Of a stretch of 64,000 nucleotides of DNA, positions 1 to 12,682 are shown one piece after another. How positions within the stretch are numbered: position 1 is the first letter of the stretch; every line of letters begins with the position of its first letter. The stretch covers positions 13,251,500-13,315,499 of the forward strand of contig CM068316.1 of NCBI GenBank assembly GCA_034766995.1. Direction: 5' to 3'. Origin of the DNA: Acanthacorydalis orientalis (taxonomy: Eukaryota > Arthropoda > Insecta > Megaloptera > Corydalidae). The notes under the pieces are model-generated. The model saw nothing but the letters and a program-made list of their open reading frames with translations. It did not search any database and was not told the DNA's origin. A program made the position numbers and the translations under genes.

Positions 1-1139
1 CGAATTTGTGAAAACAATTTCATAATGTATACTGTAGGAAAAATAACAATGTATTTTACAGAGGATAACTCAATTAAATCAAATTGTTGTAGCTGTTCGG
101 ATAGTTATCGTTACTTTTTAACACCTCTTTATATATAAATTGAAACTAGTTTAAACGTATGTTGAATTTCTTCTTAACAACCTTGGTACAATATTTTCAT
201 TTCTATTATTTTGCATTTTGAGTAACAATTTAAGTAATTAGCCACTCTAAGTAATTAATGTAATTGTATCAAATTCACTTCAAAATTAAAAACATTGTCT
301 ATTTATACAGTAATAAATACATAAAAAATAAAAGTAGCCGTATCACATGAGTCAAATAGTTATAAATGAAAACTCGCAATGTATTTTCTGATCAATAAAT
401 ATTTTCTTTATGTCAAATTATTAAACATAATATAAATATTGAGATTTGTTAATTTTTTTTACTCTAATAACAAAAAATTACGAATTGTATTAATATAATT
501 AAAAGAAGTTTTTTTTAAAAAATCTAAGACTAAGAACATAATTGATTTGATAGATTTCTGATTTGAATATTTTTTTCAGTATTTCCCCTTATTCTTCGAT
601 CAACATGTCAGTACTTTCCGTAATTATCTACGCTCCTAATAGTGAAAATATTGTTACAATCGCTACAAGTGGACAGCATAATACCAGAATATCAAGTGAT
701 GACAAAAAAAAGGAAGCAAACATATAACTGTCTGGCAATAAACATACAGGGAGTAAAGTATTTATTCCTTTGAATACATTACATATGCTGTTTTTACTTG
801 TTAAGAAGGAAACTAATAATTCATTAGTATTAACAATGCATGTTTAATATAAAGGCCATTTTGAGTTGACGTATATTCGATAATATCAGACATTTCTTCA
901 CTTTCATTAGCTTGTTTTAATATTTATTTAATGAATTAATATTTGAAATAACGTATTTAAATTAACGTTATTATTATTTAAATTTCGTATTACCATTTTT
1001 ATTTTAATTTTTTTACTTTCTAAAAGTGATATATATATGTGTATATATATATGTTGAAAAAATATTTATATTAATATTCTATTCCAAGATTTCTGAGCAA
1101 ATTTAGCAGTCTAGTAATTATTGTCTGTGTATATAACTT
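1..1139. other. AT-rich upstream intergenic sequence
   Basis: No reading frame, repeat unit or RNA gene could be supported here. The sequence is very AT-rich, with a short degenerate TA/TG run near 1030-1055. It lies upstream of the ZNF598-like gene and may hold distal regulatory sequence, but nothing specific is visible. Confidence 0.5.
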
Positions 1140-1295
1140 ACAGTACACGTTGCAAAAATGCCACTGCTCTCTGACGGTAAAAAGAAACAGTCAATTCGTA
1201 CAGCACGCTACAACAGTATGCGATTGGTAGCCGTGCTTTCATTACTTTTTTCTAATAACTTGGAATATTCAAGTTAAAATTTTAATCTAACAAAT
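1140..1295 (+). promoter_or_regulatory. Probable promoter and 5' UTR of the ZNF598-like gene
   Basis: The 150 bases before the start codon are less AT-rich than the preceding kilobase and include a reverse CCAAT-type element (GATTGG near 1223). No TATA box at a convincing distance is visible. The start at 1296 sits in the context CAAATATGTC and is followed directly by the RING domain, so this stretch should contain the 5' UTR and core promoter. The transcription start was not located. Confidence 0.4.
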
Positions 1296-3458
1296 ATGTC
1301 ATCTAAAAACAATTCAAGTTCTAGTGAGACAGAAAACGCGTGTGTTGTTTGCTTTAAAAATGTCAATATATATTCAATCGGTGATTGTAACCATCCGGTT
1401 TGTTATGAATGTTCCACTCGTATGAGGGTGCTCTGTGATCAAACAGAATGCCCCATATGTAGAACTCATATGCCAAAGGTAGGCTGTTCATTTTGATATG
1501 TGACAGTGCACTTATGTATAGTATTTTTATTGTAAATATAAATTAATTTGACATAAGTTTAGGTTAGTTATTTTTAGATTTACCCCATTTGCTTATATGA
1601 CCTTGTTATATAATGACAAGTGACAGTATTTTGCAAATAAACAAATCCACGTTTTATACAAATTGCGAATTTATTATATCAATTATATAAAATTCATCCT
1701 GCTGCAAAGCGTAATTAATGTAGATACCATCTTCACATTTCAGCATATCTTATCGTCGATCACATGTTACAAACAGTGTACATAAATCAAATATATTTAT
1801 TATGTCATGTTATTTTTATCGTTTAAAACAAACATATTGATATAAGTTCTTGATAATTATCAAGTATTAAACTTATATGTGAAGAATAATAAATCTTACT
1901 GTTTTTGATAGGTTATATATTTGTTTGTAGAATAGCACTAAATCTAAATAATATTTATGCAATAGAAATATGTATTACACATATGTGTATTCTCGATATA
2001 TAATGCCTATTAAAAAAATGTTTGTATTTAAATTATGTAAGATTATATTATATTTGAAATTACTCTAGGACCACTTAATATGCAGTCCTTTGAAATGCAG
2101 TAAATAATGCTTTATAATGCAAAATACTAGCAAAAAGTCAGTATACGTTTATAAATATTTACACTAAGACATTTCTCACATGAAAATATTCTGTTTTACT
2201 CTGAACAGTTCTGTAAATATATTCTTAGTTTTGTACTATACTTAGATGGTTTTCTTTATTCATGTAATGTTTTAAAATCTCATTTAATCAAAAATTGATA
2301 TTTTATAAAAGAGGATGTAGGTAATTTACTATGAATTTAATTTTTTCAAGTGAAAGATAATTGTAATAATTATTAAACAACTTAATTTCCAAAGACAATT
2401 ATTGTTTTCATCAAATTTTTACAAAACTTATTTTATCAAGCAATCATTTTAAAAATGTTTTCTCATTATTTCTGATGTTTTTTGTGCTAATTTTAAATTT
2501 CATTATAAAATTTTTCGAAGGAAAAGAATAATTTAGTTAAAATTATATATTTTTTTCATTTGTGAACAAGTTGTTAATATGAAATATTAATAATTAAAAT
2601 ATCTCAGTACATAATCTAATAATAATCTTTTGTCATATAACTGAATCCAATTTAAGATAACTAGACTCGTACTATAAAAACTAGTGTTTAATTTATTGTA
2701 ATGTACATAATATAAATAAACAATACTTTTAGGTGATATTTACAACTGACATTCAAAAATTTGAACGGCTACGACCAAAAACATTTGATAGTAATTTTTT
2801 CAATCGTAAATATGGTATATATTTCACGTGTCCGGAAGTGCAGCAAGCTTTTTCCGATCTTCTTAGACATAGATGTCCAGTATGTAAAGATTCGCAAGAT
2901 CCTTTTAAATCATTCTTTTTGCTTAAAGACCATGTACGCCAAGTGCATGAAATGTTTTATTGTGATCTATGTGTTAGTAACTTGAAAATATTTAGTTTTG
3001 AAAGACGTTGTTACAATAGAATGCAGTTGGCTATACATCGAAGGAAAGGAGATCCAGATGACAAGTCACATAAGTGAGCATATTGTTATAAAATTTTTTA
3101 AACAATTTAATTTTATATAAGTAAATTTTCATTTTGATTCAGAATTTTATGTTTTTAAAAATACTTTATTATATTTAATATTTTACAGAGGACATCCGTT
3201 ATGTGAGTTTTGTGATAAACGATATATGGATAGTGATGAATTATTTCGACACCTTCGAAAAGAACATTTATTTTGTCAGTTTTGTGATGCTGATGGTCAA
3301 CATCAGTTTTATAGTGTGCATGATGATTTGCGTCAACATTTTCAGTCCGATCATTATCTATGCGAAGAAGGTGATTGCCAAGAAGACTGGTTAACATCAG
3401 TGTTCAGAACAGAAATAGATTTAAAAGGTATATTATAGATTAAATAATTATTATTAAT

Positions 3459-3496
<38 letters not shown>

Positions 3497-6406
3497 GTAA
3501 ACATGCATGATTGTGAACTCGTATATGATCATAATTTATAATATAGATCTTTCTTATTTCAACCATGAGCATTTAGAATTTATATTATTTTTAACTTTTA
3601 TGGTGGTAAATTTTTTCTTGAACTTTATTGTTAAAGTTTTATTTTTTCTTAGCTCATATTGCATCTGTACATGGTCGTCTACTAGGAAAAGCAGCAACTA
3701 AACAAGCTCGAACATTAGAACTTGAGTTTAGATTAGCACCAAGACCTCGGTCAGAACAACAATCAGGGAGTCAAAGAAGTAATTCAAGAATTCCAGCTAT
3801 ACCAACATTAGGACAGTTGTTAAATGTTCCAGAAGATAGGTATAATATGATTGTTTTCTCTTCTTTATGACGATGATTTATGTTATATTACTAATATTAT
3901 TGTAAATTGAAAAACATTAGTTCAGGGATACTTAATAGTATATATATCTGTGTGTGTGTGTGTGCGTGCGTGCATGTGTGTTTGTGTGTAGTATGTATGT
4001 GTGTAATATTGAGATTCATTTTTAACACAAATGTTTAATACAGAAATCCATATGATGATGAAGGAGCAGTTGGTTATGACACAGAAGCAGATGGAAGTAT
4101 GCAAAAACCAATTCAACACATCAATGCTCTTGATCCAGAAGCATTTCCTACTCTTGCTGGTTCAACAGCACCTATTTTTGGTTCAATTTCAGCTAGACCA
4201 ATGACTAAAAGTAGTGGAGGGGGAGTTACTATTAGACATTATAGAAGTTCTCAAGCACCTGCGAGAACAGATGCAAATTTTCCAGCGCTCTCTTCAGAGA
4301 GTACAAGCTTAAATAGAACTGTGCGATTAAGTGTTAAGTAAGTTTAAGTTCATAATGTCTTTATTTCAGTTTTAAATATCAGCATTATGTACTTTTTTAA
4401 TTAATTTTATTTTTAATTTCAGTCCACCTTCGACCAGTCGAGACATATCGGGTTCAAACAGATCAGTTATTCATTCAGTACCTGTTCAGACGCCAAATGT
4501 ATCGATTCATGTCAATCATAGATCGAATGGTTCTGTACGAACACATATTAGTCAAAATTCAAATACTTTATGTATAAGTCAGCCTCGGCCTTTGAAGGAT
4601 AATGATTTTCCATCATTACAGTCTAATTCTGTACAAACAATGCAACCTGCTCAATGGATTACCCCGAAACAGAAGGAAAGTAAAAAAACAAAAGTAGCTC
4701 CAGCACCTGTGTTACCTTCAAGAAATATAAATAGTGAAACGGACTTTCCAACATTGAGTAAAGCAAATTTAAGTAAAAAATTAGATGTAAAAAAGACATC
4801 TTCAGTAACTGTCCCAGTCACAAATGAAGAATATCTTTCTCAAACTAAAAAAAGTGATAATGCAAGTTCCAGTAAAGGTAAAAAAACATCGTCAGTGGTT
4901 TTACCTGTTACAAATCATGAAGTTGGTTTAAAAAGTCAGAAAAATGAAAATGAAGCTTCAAATAAATCTAATACAAACAGTAGTACTAGTTCTAAAAAAA
5001 GCGATGGCAAAAAGAAAACATCTTCAGTTACTGTTCCTGTTACAAATGAGCCTACTAAGTTATTGACTGAGAAACAAAGAAAAGAAATAGATTGTTCGAG
5101 TAAATCTGTAATAATTAGCCCAAAAAAGTCAGAAAATAGTAAAAAGTCCGTTTCAGTTGCTGTACCTGTAACGAATAACAATAAATCACAGCCGGATAAT
5201 CAAAAGTCTAATACTGCAAATAAATCATCTTCAGATGGCAGCGCTAGTACAAAACTTGAAAGCAGTAATAAAAAAAGGTCATCAGTTATTGTTCCTCTAA
5301 CAAATGAAAAAATTGTTACTGAATTGAAAAATTCTAAATCAGAAAAAAATTTACCCCAAAAATTAGATTTAAATAATGCTAAGAAGTCTGACAGTAAAAA
5401 GACATCATCTTTAGTTGTTCCCTTAACAAATTCATGGTCAAGTGAAGAATCTTCAAAGTCAGTAGAAGTTAAATCAAAAAGTAAAAAGAAAAGATCAAAA
5501 AACACTAATAATGAAAGTTATTTGTCTAAGAAAAATAATTTTGAAAACAATAATACCATAAGTGCCTCGGAAGAAAATAACAACGAAGAAAAGTTGAATT
5601 ACGCTAAAGCGATGACCGAGAAAAATTTGAAATCGACCAACAATAGTTCTAATAAACAATCGAAACAGTCCACTGCAGCACAGAACGGAGAGCGTAAACG
5701 ATCCGAATTGAAAATAGGAACCTTGAATTCACCGACTTTGACGAATGGAAATCCGTTTACCGATGACTTCCCTGCATTAGGTTCAAAAACTACTGCACCC
5801 CCTGGTTTTTCAAATTTACCGATGAAATCTCCTCCGCCGGGTTTCAAACAAGTTCCTCCGCCTGGTTTCAATAGTGTTACTCTGAACTCTGTAGCACGGC
5901 CTTCCAATGATTTGACTTTTACAAATAGTAGTGGACAGAAATATTCCATTCTTCCTAATAGCATGTTAAATACAAATACAATCTTCTATCTACCTTTAAA
6001 TTTTGATCAACGGAACAAAAGCCTTATTGAAAAGTTTATGAATGCAATGAACAGTGAAGATATGAATGAATTTCGTCAAGTTTCGCATTCATTTAAAGAG
6101 GGAACATATTCAGCACATGATTATTACGCACGCTGTAAATCAAGCTTGGGTTCACAATTTGAAATTATTTTTCCTGAATTATTAGTTCTCTTACCTGATG
6201 TACAGAAACAAAAAGAACTGTATGAAGTTCACAAAGAAAAAACGGGTTTGAAGTCCTTTAAAGGGCTCGATGTCTGCCCATCTTGTGGTCAAATTGTTGC
6301 TGTAGGAGATATGAAAAATCATTACAGCAATCACACTCTTGAAAACCATTTTCCAATTTTAGGTTCTAGTACTCCACAAGAAGTACCAGCAGCGTGGAGA
6401 AAATAG
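1296..6406 (+). CDS. Znf598: ZNF598-like E3 ubiquitin-protein ligase, six coding exons
   Basis: Exons are 1296-1478, 2733-3073, 3189-3427, 3653-3839, 4044-4337 and 4423-6406. Every junction has GT/AG, and the phases (0,2,1,2,2) join without a stop to 1075 residues plus TAG, within the usual size range of the family. The protein starts with a RING finger (Cys17-x2-Cys20 to the CPIC motif at 52-55), then Cys/His-rich C2H2 fingers in exons 2-3, including the CPVC and RQVHE stretch. FPxL motifs recur (EAFPTL, NFPAL, DFPSL, DFPTL, DFPALG, HFPILG). Other parts are a low-complexity Ser/Lys region, PPGF motifs and a C-terminal CPSCG...H-x4-H finger. In animals ZNF598 recognises collided ribosomes and ubiquitinates small-subunit proteins (eS10, uS10), starting quality control, and it works with GIGYF-4EHP in translational repression. 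Odd feature: six SSVxVPxTN repeats. A possible frame start at 4592 is a TTG inside exon 6, not a real start. Introns 1-5 are 1254, 115, 225, 204 and 85 bases. Confidence 0.95.
4799..5431 (+). repeat. Six-fold SSVxVPxTN peptide repeat encoded inside ZNF598 exon 6
   Basis: Six copies of a nine-residue motif, consensus SSVxVPxTN and usually preceded by KK(T/R), lie at about residues 541-549, 571-579, 615-623, 658-666, 701-709 and 743-751. Variants are SVVLPVTN, SVAVPVTN, SVIVPLTN and SLVVPLTN. The intervening 20-35 residues are Ser/Lys/Asn-rich and unrelated between copies, so the motif is conserved while the spacers drift. That pattern suggests a short linear interaction motif. Its partner is unknown to me. 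Confidence 0.85.
5796..5874 (+). other. Cluster of three PPGF motifs in ZNF598
   Basis: Three copies of (P/A)PPGF occur within about 26 residues (APPGF, PPPGF, PPPGF). GYF domains bind PPG-hydrophobic motifs, and ZNF598 is known to associate with GIGYF1/2. This is therefore the likely docking site for the insect GIGYF protein. The assignment rests on the motif only. Confidence 0.65.
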
Positions 6407-6468
6407 CGATGACTTTATATAGTCTGTTTTTTTGTACGGTTATTGTCGTAAGGTGTTCGGTACGCAAT

Positions 6469-6474
6469 AATAAA
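6469..6474 (+). terminator. Candidate poly(A) signal of the ZNF598-like gene
   Basis: AATAAA lies 63 bases after the stop codon at 6404-6406 and is the first canonical signal downstream. In such AT-rich sequence further AATAAA hexamers occur by chance, so longer 3' UTR forms cannot be excluded. Confidence 0.5.
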
Positions 6475-9400
6475 TATACTAGAGTTTACCTGATGAATGA
6501 AGTACTTTGCAAAATATGTTTTTATTTCTATTTACAGATTAAGCTAAGATTCGAAATAATTTATAGTTAATTCATTTACTTATAGATTTTCCAGAATAAC
6601 TATCACAATTTTTTCAGTTTATAAGTTGTTTCAATGATGTAATCCTTATATTTTCATTTATGATAAAATCTTTTTACCATCATTACATCAAGTTTATTGA
6701 TTATTCATTGGAACAAATGTTGTTTTATGTATATATATTTGTGTGTATGTGTACGTATGTATGCATGTGTGTATATAATATATACGTATGTATGTACGTA
6801 TGTATATATATATATATACATATATATGTATATATATATATGTTTATTCACAATACACATGCATATATAAATTGAAATTACGAATAATTTATCGTATCAT
6901 TCATTTTTTTTTCATTTATAAAGGTTAATGAGTTCTGTGGAAAAATATTTTACTTCATGTAATAAAATATTAGGTATTGTAGTCCGTCAATAGTATAATT
7001 CTTGAGTAATTTGTTAATATATGTTTAATATCTTCATTTGGCAATTTTTATACATTTAAAAATATTTCTGAATTTATCAGGAAGTTTAAACTGGATATAA
7101 ATTCATTTTTTAATTATTTTCATATCTTAAAAAAATTGTCGAAATTGTATAATTATTAGAATTTCATATTTATGTATGATGCCAATGATTACATAGTCAT
7201 ATACTAGATTTTGAATAAGAGTAAGGTTCTTTTTTGTATTTATTATTATTATCAGTGAATATTATAATAACTTTTATAATTATGATATAGTATAATAATG
7301 TGTAAATAAATCTGTTATGATAAAATAAGATAAACAGATTTAAATCGAAAGAAAAATGCTACTATTATGCTCCATTTTTTTAAATAAAGCATTTGTCTTC
7401 ATAAGTGCGTGTGTCGACATACAAATATACCAGCTTATTATAATAGAAACAAATTTCAAAATTTTGTGCAATATTTACTTCAATCTGTCTTAAAGATTTT
7501 TTGATATTGTTGAAATATCTTTGACTTTTAACCAGTGTAATGTTATTGAACAATATGAAATTCTCTTATAAATTTTACAGTAACTATATATATTGTTCAG
7601 TTTGATTTGTTTTCTTACTAATTATAATTAGTATGCAAAATCAAATATAACATTTTTAATTAAATCAGTTGTTCAATATTTTGAATTAGACGTGCGTAGT
7701 ATGACAAGTCGTGGCAATTGGGTGTTCCGATGAATTTTGTGACATGAAAATATGTATTTAGTAAAATATTTTTTTAATTTATTTTTATTTATGTTTCTAA
7801 AATTGTGATAGTTAATATTTCACTGTTGAAAATGTCAATAAAGCACTATCATATATTCTAACAAGTTATTATAAACTGTATTAATTATTTTAATCTTCGT
7901 TTACTGAAAATATTTAATTATATCTAATTACTCATTTGCTATTATTTAATATCAGCAAAAAAGAATTAATTTTCAAATTTACATTTATTCATATGTATTG
8001 TCAACATTGATGTTTATTTACATGTTGAATAAGATTCTATTGAACCTTTATGAATGAGTGTAAAATTTTTGACATACATTTTTATAATGTAATTTATAAT
8101 GTAGTATGTGCTCTTAGATCAGACACTGTGAATTTTCATCGCGTAATATTCACAGATCAATTTATTTTATGTATTTTTTTTTACGATAGTAAATACGAAA
8201 GTAATTTAAAGTAAGATAATCGAGTTTGTGAGCTATGCATGGTATTGTAAACGTATTGTTGATTTGTGTTTGGCATTTATTTTCATCATTTTCAATTTCT
8301 GATTATCGTTTAACTTTTGCTGATCAAATATAAAATGTTAAATGCTTTAAAGGCAAAATAATAAGCTAAAGTTGTTATAGCAAATAATGGCTTCTATGAG
8401 TGCAAATTATGCAATTTAAATAAACATACATTTTATATATAATGTACATTACTATAAATTTAATTATTCTTTTGAACTGTTGATACAATAAGTTTTTATA
8501 TGTGCATATTACAGGGTATGTGATATAAAAATATATGTGAAATTTTATTAGTTACTTATCTTTCATCAAATGTCTAATTCTCTAAATATATCAGCATTGA
8601 GGAAAATATAGGGTAAAAAATACAATGTCTGATATTTATTAAAAAATTAAATAAGAATTTTAAATGTACTGTTGAAACTATGTACAATTGAAATTCAAAA
8701 GCATTAAAATTTTTGTATTAATGTTTGTAGTTTTATAATAAAAATGAAGACTAACAATTTAACTTTTGACAAGAAATGACTCATGGTGTTGTTTTTAAAT
8801 ATTAATAGTTTTATGAAACAATGTCATGTGAATATTAGAAATGGAAGTAATAATTTGTTTTGGTAATAGTTGTAGCAAATATCTTTTGTGTTGAGTGTTT
8901 GTAATATATACATTTAAAATTTTAAATGTACGTTACAGCTATGAATGTATGTTTAAGTGTACAACTTTATCTTGAATTTTAAAACCTTTTTATTTTCGTT
9001 CTAAAATATTGAACTTTTGTATTGTTCATTTTTTCTTTAATAATATAAGAGAAATGTACCCTGTATTATTTATTTTACTATCGTCAGTCGATTTATATCT
9101 TAAACGATTATCAGTCGTAAATATGTGATAACTTTGTTTACATATTGTTTTTATTATAATGCTGTTGACATTTTAGATTTAAGGTGAGACCTCATTTTGC
9201 TAGACTGTGGACACTTCCATATGATTATTGTTCATCAACCTCTTTTTTGTAGGCACTTGCCTTAATGAACTAAATTTGTACATACTATAAAGAATTGAAT
9301 TAAAAAATGATTAAACAAAAAGAACTTTTCATTATTTTATAATATTTGAATTGAAATAAAAAAAAATATAACTAAAACAGAAGAAATGAAAGGTGTTGAA

Positions 9401-10310
9401 AAAATTGCAAGTAAGAAACTGCTTTGTTTGTAATAAAGAGATATAAATAATAACTTATATCACTCTATTTGAATTTAGTTTTATTTTTAATTGATTTTCT
9501 TATATATTTATATAACTTTGATATATTGTAAATAAATAAATAACTTTTTTGAAAACTGATATTTCATTATAGAGTGATTAAATTGTAGTTTTGTTAATCT
9601 ATTGCTAAAGTTATAAACCTGGTTTAAATTTAATTTAAAGTTAGATAGTAATTTTAAAAATCTGTTTTGTATAAAATTATATATATATATAATGAAAGAT
9701 TATAAATAATATATAATCTCATAATTATCCGTGATTTGTTTGGTACTTTTAAATTGAAAATAAGTAAATAATGATCATTAACTTTCATTCAATACAAATA
9801 CATATTTTTTTTTTATTTATTTCACAAAATGAATGATAAATGTATGAAGAAATACAAATCATGGATAACTGTAAAATGTTGTCTACTGTCTAGTATAAAA
9901 AATTTATAAATCAATTTGCAAGCTTGAGTAAAAAATGTAAATATCAATTACTTCTATTGTGACTGAGTAAATTTAGTATCAATTTTAGTTGTTAAGCTAT
10001 TTTAAGATACTTCGGTCAATAATAGTAGTAATAACGTCAAATATTTATAATCTAATATAAACAAATAAAATTATTTTGTGTAAAGTGTAAAAAAATATAT
10101 TAAAAATTTAGTCCACAGTTTAATAAAATTTTCATATCGTAACGTTTATTTAAATTTATATATTTTTTCTATCCTGTATGTAATATACACCATACATATG
10201 TAATGGTGGAACTTTTTGATGCTTTTACTTTTTTTTGTATAAAATTTATATTTTCATAAACATTATTTTTTTTAAAAAAGAAATACTCGTTATTAGATAT
10301 ATGATAAATG
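6475..10310. other. AT-rich intergenic sequence without recognised genes
   Basis: I see no coding region, transposon protein fragment or clear repeat over these 3.8 kb, apart from short TA/TG runs near 6730-6865 and 9679-9692. Many AATAAA and poly-T runs occur, as expected from base composition. Part may be 3' UTR of the ZNF598-like gene. Confidence 0.5.
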
Positions 10311-10570
10311 TTCTGCCACTGGTTAAATTTGGATTCACAAATGACTTTTTTTGCCTCACAAATCATAAAAAAAAATCTGATCAAAAATATTCACTAAATC
10401 ATAATCATTTTTGATTGTGGTATATGTGTGTTTCAATGGTGATGCCATTATCTTCTAAGTCTGAAGGTACAAAAATCTCATCAGAAATGATCAATGATTT
10501 ACTGAATATTTTTAATCTGAAAACTTTGGTGGTTTATGGAGTGAAAAAGGATTTCATTTGTGAAAATATA
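10311..10570. repeat. MITE family A, copy 1 (both arms)
   Basis: The left arm (TTCACAAATGA, then CTCACAAATCA, CTGATCAAAAAT and ATTCACTAAATCAT) and the inverted right arm (TTTGGTGGTTTATGG, GTGAAAAAGGATTTCATTTG) form a long imperfect inverted repeat. The centre reads GATGCCATTATCTTC. The same arms and centre recur at ten or more places in this window, which defines the family. No protein is encoded. Confidence 0.75.
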
Positions 10571-10671
10571 ATAATGATTTCAAACATTTTTTACTGGAAT
10601 CTACTTAAAAAAAGATTCAGAGAAAAAATCCATGATTAGAAAACCTGAAAATCGAAATGGTATATAAAAAA

Positions 10672-10859
10672 ATACTTTCACAGATTAATTTTTCTGTTAC
10701 TCCACAAACCACAGAAGTTTTTCTGGTCAGAAATGTTCAATAATTGATTATTGATCATTTCTGAATCTTGCTTATGTGTGTTTTAATAGTGATGCCATCA
10801 TCCTCAATGCAACAGTTTTTAAAAGTGAAAGTGAATTTAGCCACAGTGTCAGAACAGTA
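10672..10859. repeat. MITE family A, copy 2 (shortened)
   Basis: It has a left arm with CTCCACAAACCACAGAAG and GTTCAATAATTGATTATTGA, the centre GTGATGCCATCATCCTC, and a right terminus GTGAATTTAGCCACAGTG followed by TCAGAACAG. The right arm lacks its inner part, so this is an internally deleted copy. It lies only 100 bases from copy 1. Confidence 0.75.
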
Positions 10860-11160
10860 TTGTAAGAAAATATTGTTTATAAAAATTTGGAATCGTGTTT
10901 ATAATGTTTTACTAAATACTACAATTAGGTCTTACTAATCAATGTACTACCAGATCTAGTCCTGATTTTTAAATTTATTTAGAATAAGTTTATGAGTATG
11001 ATTAGATCTAGTAGTGTATTAAGTACATGTAATTAGTAAGACTTAATTAGGTAATTATTGAAAGATTATGAGCATGGTCTTTGATTTCTAGAAGTAACAA
11101 AAATACATGGCTGTATTGATTAGTTAATGAATACGAATAAGTAATTTTGTACTTGGAGAC

Positions 11161-11295
11161 TGAAGATGATGGCATCATTGGTGAAATACACATAAGAAAC
11201 ATTAAAAATGATCAATAATGATTTATTGAGTATTTTTGAGCAGAATTTTTTTTATGTTTTGTGGTATGAAAAAATAATTCATTTATGAACGTAAC
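11161..11295. repeat. MITE family A, copy 3 (right half)
   Basis: It begins at the centre (TGAAGATGATGGCATCATTG) and continues into the right arm (ATGATCAATAATGATTTATT, TTTTGTGGTATGAAAAAATA). The left arm is missing or too diverged to see. Confidence 0.7.
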
Positions 11296-11299
11296 AAAA

Positions 11300-12284
11300 A
11301 CTTAAAATGTTCTAAAAGGGGTATTTTTGTTATTTGAAATGAGTCTTGTTATGTTTAATTATTCTGTTCATTGATTGAGAGAAATATATTATTTTTAAAA
11401 TAATGAGAAGACACATTCGCATGATTTTTTTTACAGAAACTAAATTAAAATTTGAAACCCAAAAAAAAATGGTTTTTAACATTAGTAACAAATGATGATG
11501 ATTCTATTGCATATATTCAAGAAATAACGAAATGAATTTATTATATACTACAATAAAGATCAATAAATTAATTTAAATTTTGAGGTTTGTATGAGAGTTT
11601 AAATCAATGAGATCATTCATAATTATTTTTTAAATATTAAGACATTTAATAGAAAATTAACTTGCAAAGAATTGAATTATTAGAAATATGAAATAATAGT
11701 AAAAAATGATAATAATTAAGGATAATAAATTTTAAAAAGTCATTAAATATTTTTGTAGTCTTGATTTTTGTATTATTAGATTATTGAAAAAAGATCTGAA
11801 TTACTAAAAAATATTCATTAAAATACTTTTATGTGTAATAAGTTGAATTAATTTCTAATTAGTTAAATATTAACTTTGTTAATATAAAAAATTGTTAAAG
11901 TTAATTATCCATTGAAGCAATATATCTGGGGACATAATAGTAAAAATTAGTCATAAATTTGATGAAATTATTAGTAAATAAAAGAGAATTTCTATTTGAA
12001 GAACTAACATTCTTGTAATTCACTGATTAATTTTTTCATAATATACCCTGCCTTTAAGAAAACATTTTTGTATATAAAAAAAATATAATGAATATATTTT
12101 ACAAGTAATTTTACATTTTTTAACAGATATCTTTTATTTACAGAAAAAATAAAAGTTTTAATAACAAACATATAATTTCCTTTTATTATTTTCAAGCAGC
12201 AGAAATTGTAATCTAATATAGCAAAATAAAACATCTTGAATTCTTAAGTTTATAAATTTTCATGAATAAGAATTGAGTTATAAT
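11300..12284. other. AT-rich spacer without recognised content
   Basis: No coding region or repeat unit is recognised between MITE copies 3 and 4. A Phe/Lys-rich open frame on the minus strand at 12004-12234 has only the composition expected from AT-rich noncoding DNA. Confidence 0.4.
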
Positions 12285-12530
12285 ACAGTTCTCTGATACC
12301 GGCTAAATTCTCTTTCACAAATGAATTCTTTTTTTAAATTCACAAATCAGAAAAATTATGATTAAAAATGTATAATAAATCATTATTGATCTTTGTTCTA
12401 AACTAGATTCTTCTCTCGGAGCTCAAAAGATGATAATCGTAATCGAATTACACATAAACACAAATGAACAATTTTTAAGCAGAACAATTTTTATGATTTG
12501 TGGGGCGAGAAAATAGTTGTGTGAAAACGA
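12285..12530. repeat. MITE family A, copy 4 (both arms)
   Basis: The left end ACAGTTCTCTGATACCGGCT is followed by CTCTTTCACAAATGAATTC, a diverged centre, then the right arm with TTTTATGATTTGTGGGGCG and GTGTGAAAACG. The arrangement matches copies 1, 7 and 10. It lies about 150 bases upstream of the small-gene exon at 12683. Confidence 0.75.
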
Positions 12531-12559
12531 TTCTATTTTCATTTTATTGATATCAGTCC

Positions 12560-12682
12560 ATTTTGTTATAATGTATTCGTGTTAATATCTGAACTATTTT
12601 ATGCTAACCGATTACTTAAAAAAATCGAACGAAACGAATTACTACATTATAACGTTTAAACGTTAGCGCATGCATCGCCATC
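12560..12682 (+). promoter_or_regulatory. Putative promoter/5' UTR with a short overlapping uORF
   Basis: GC content rises here relative to the flanks, with palindromes such as AACGTTTAAACGTT (12651-12664). A nine-codon upstream frame starts with ATG at 12670 and ends with TAA at 12694-12696, overlapping the candidate start codon at 12683 in a different frame. An in-frame stop at 12650-12652 shows the downstream frame is closed on its 5' side. The role is inferred from position. Confidence 0.35.

Noticed and set aside
4592..4594. Separate gene starting in the middle of ZNF598 exon 6
   Set aside because: The codon is TTG, and the frame is continuous with the upstream spliced exons, so it is an internal Leu of the same protein.
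4936..5964. Minus-strand open frames opposite ZNF598
   Set aside because: They are shadows of the Ser/Lys-rich coding strand, with Phe/Leu/Asp-rich composition and no domain.
10311..12530. CRISPR-like regularly repeated units
   Set aside because: Repeats are long, palindromic, diverged and irregularly spaced in a eukaryotic genome. They are MITEs.
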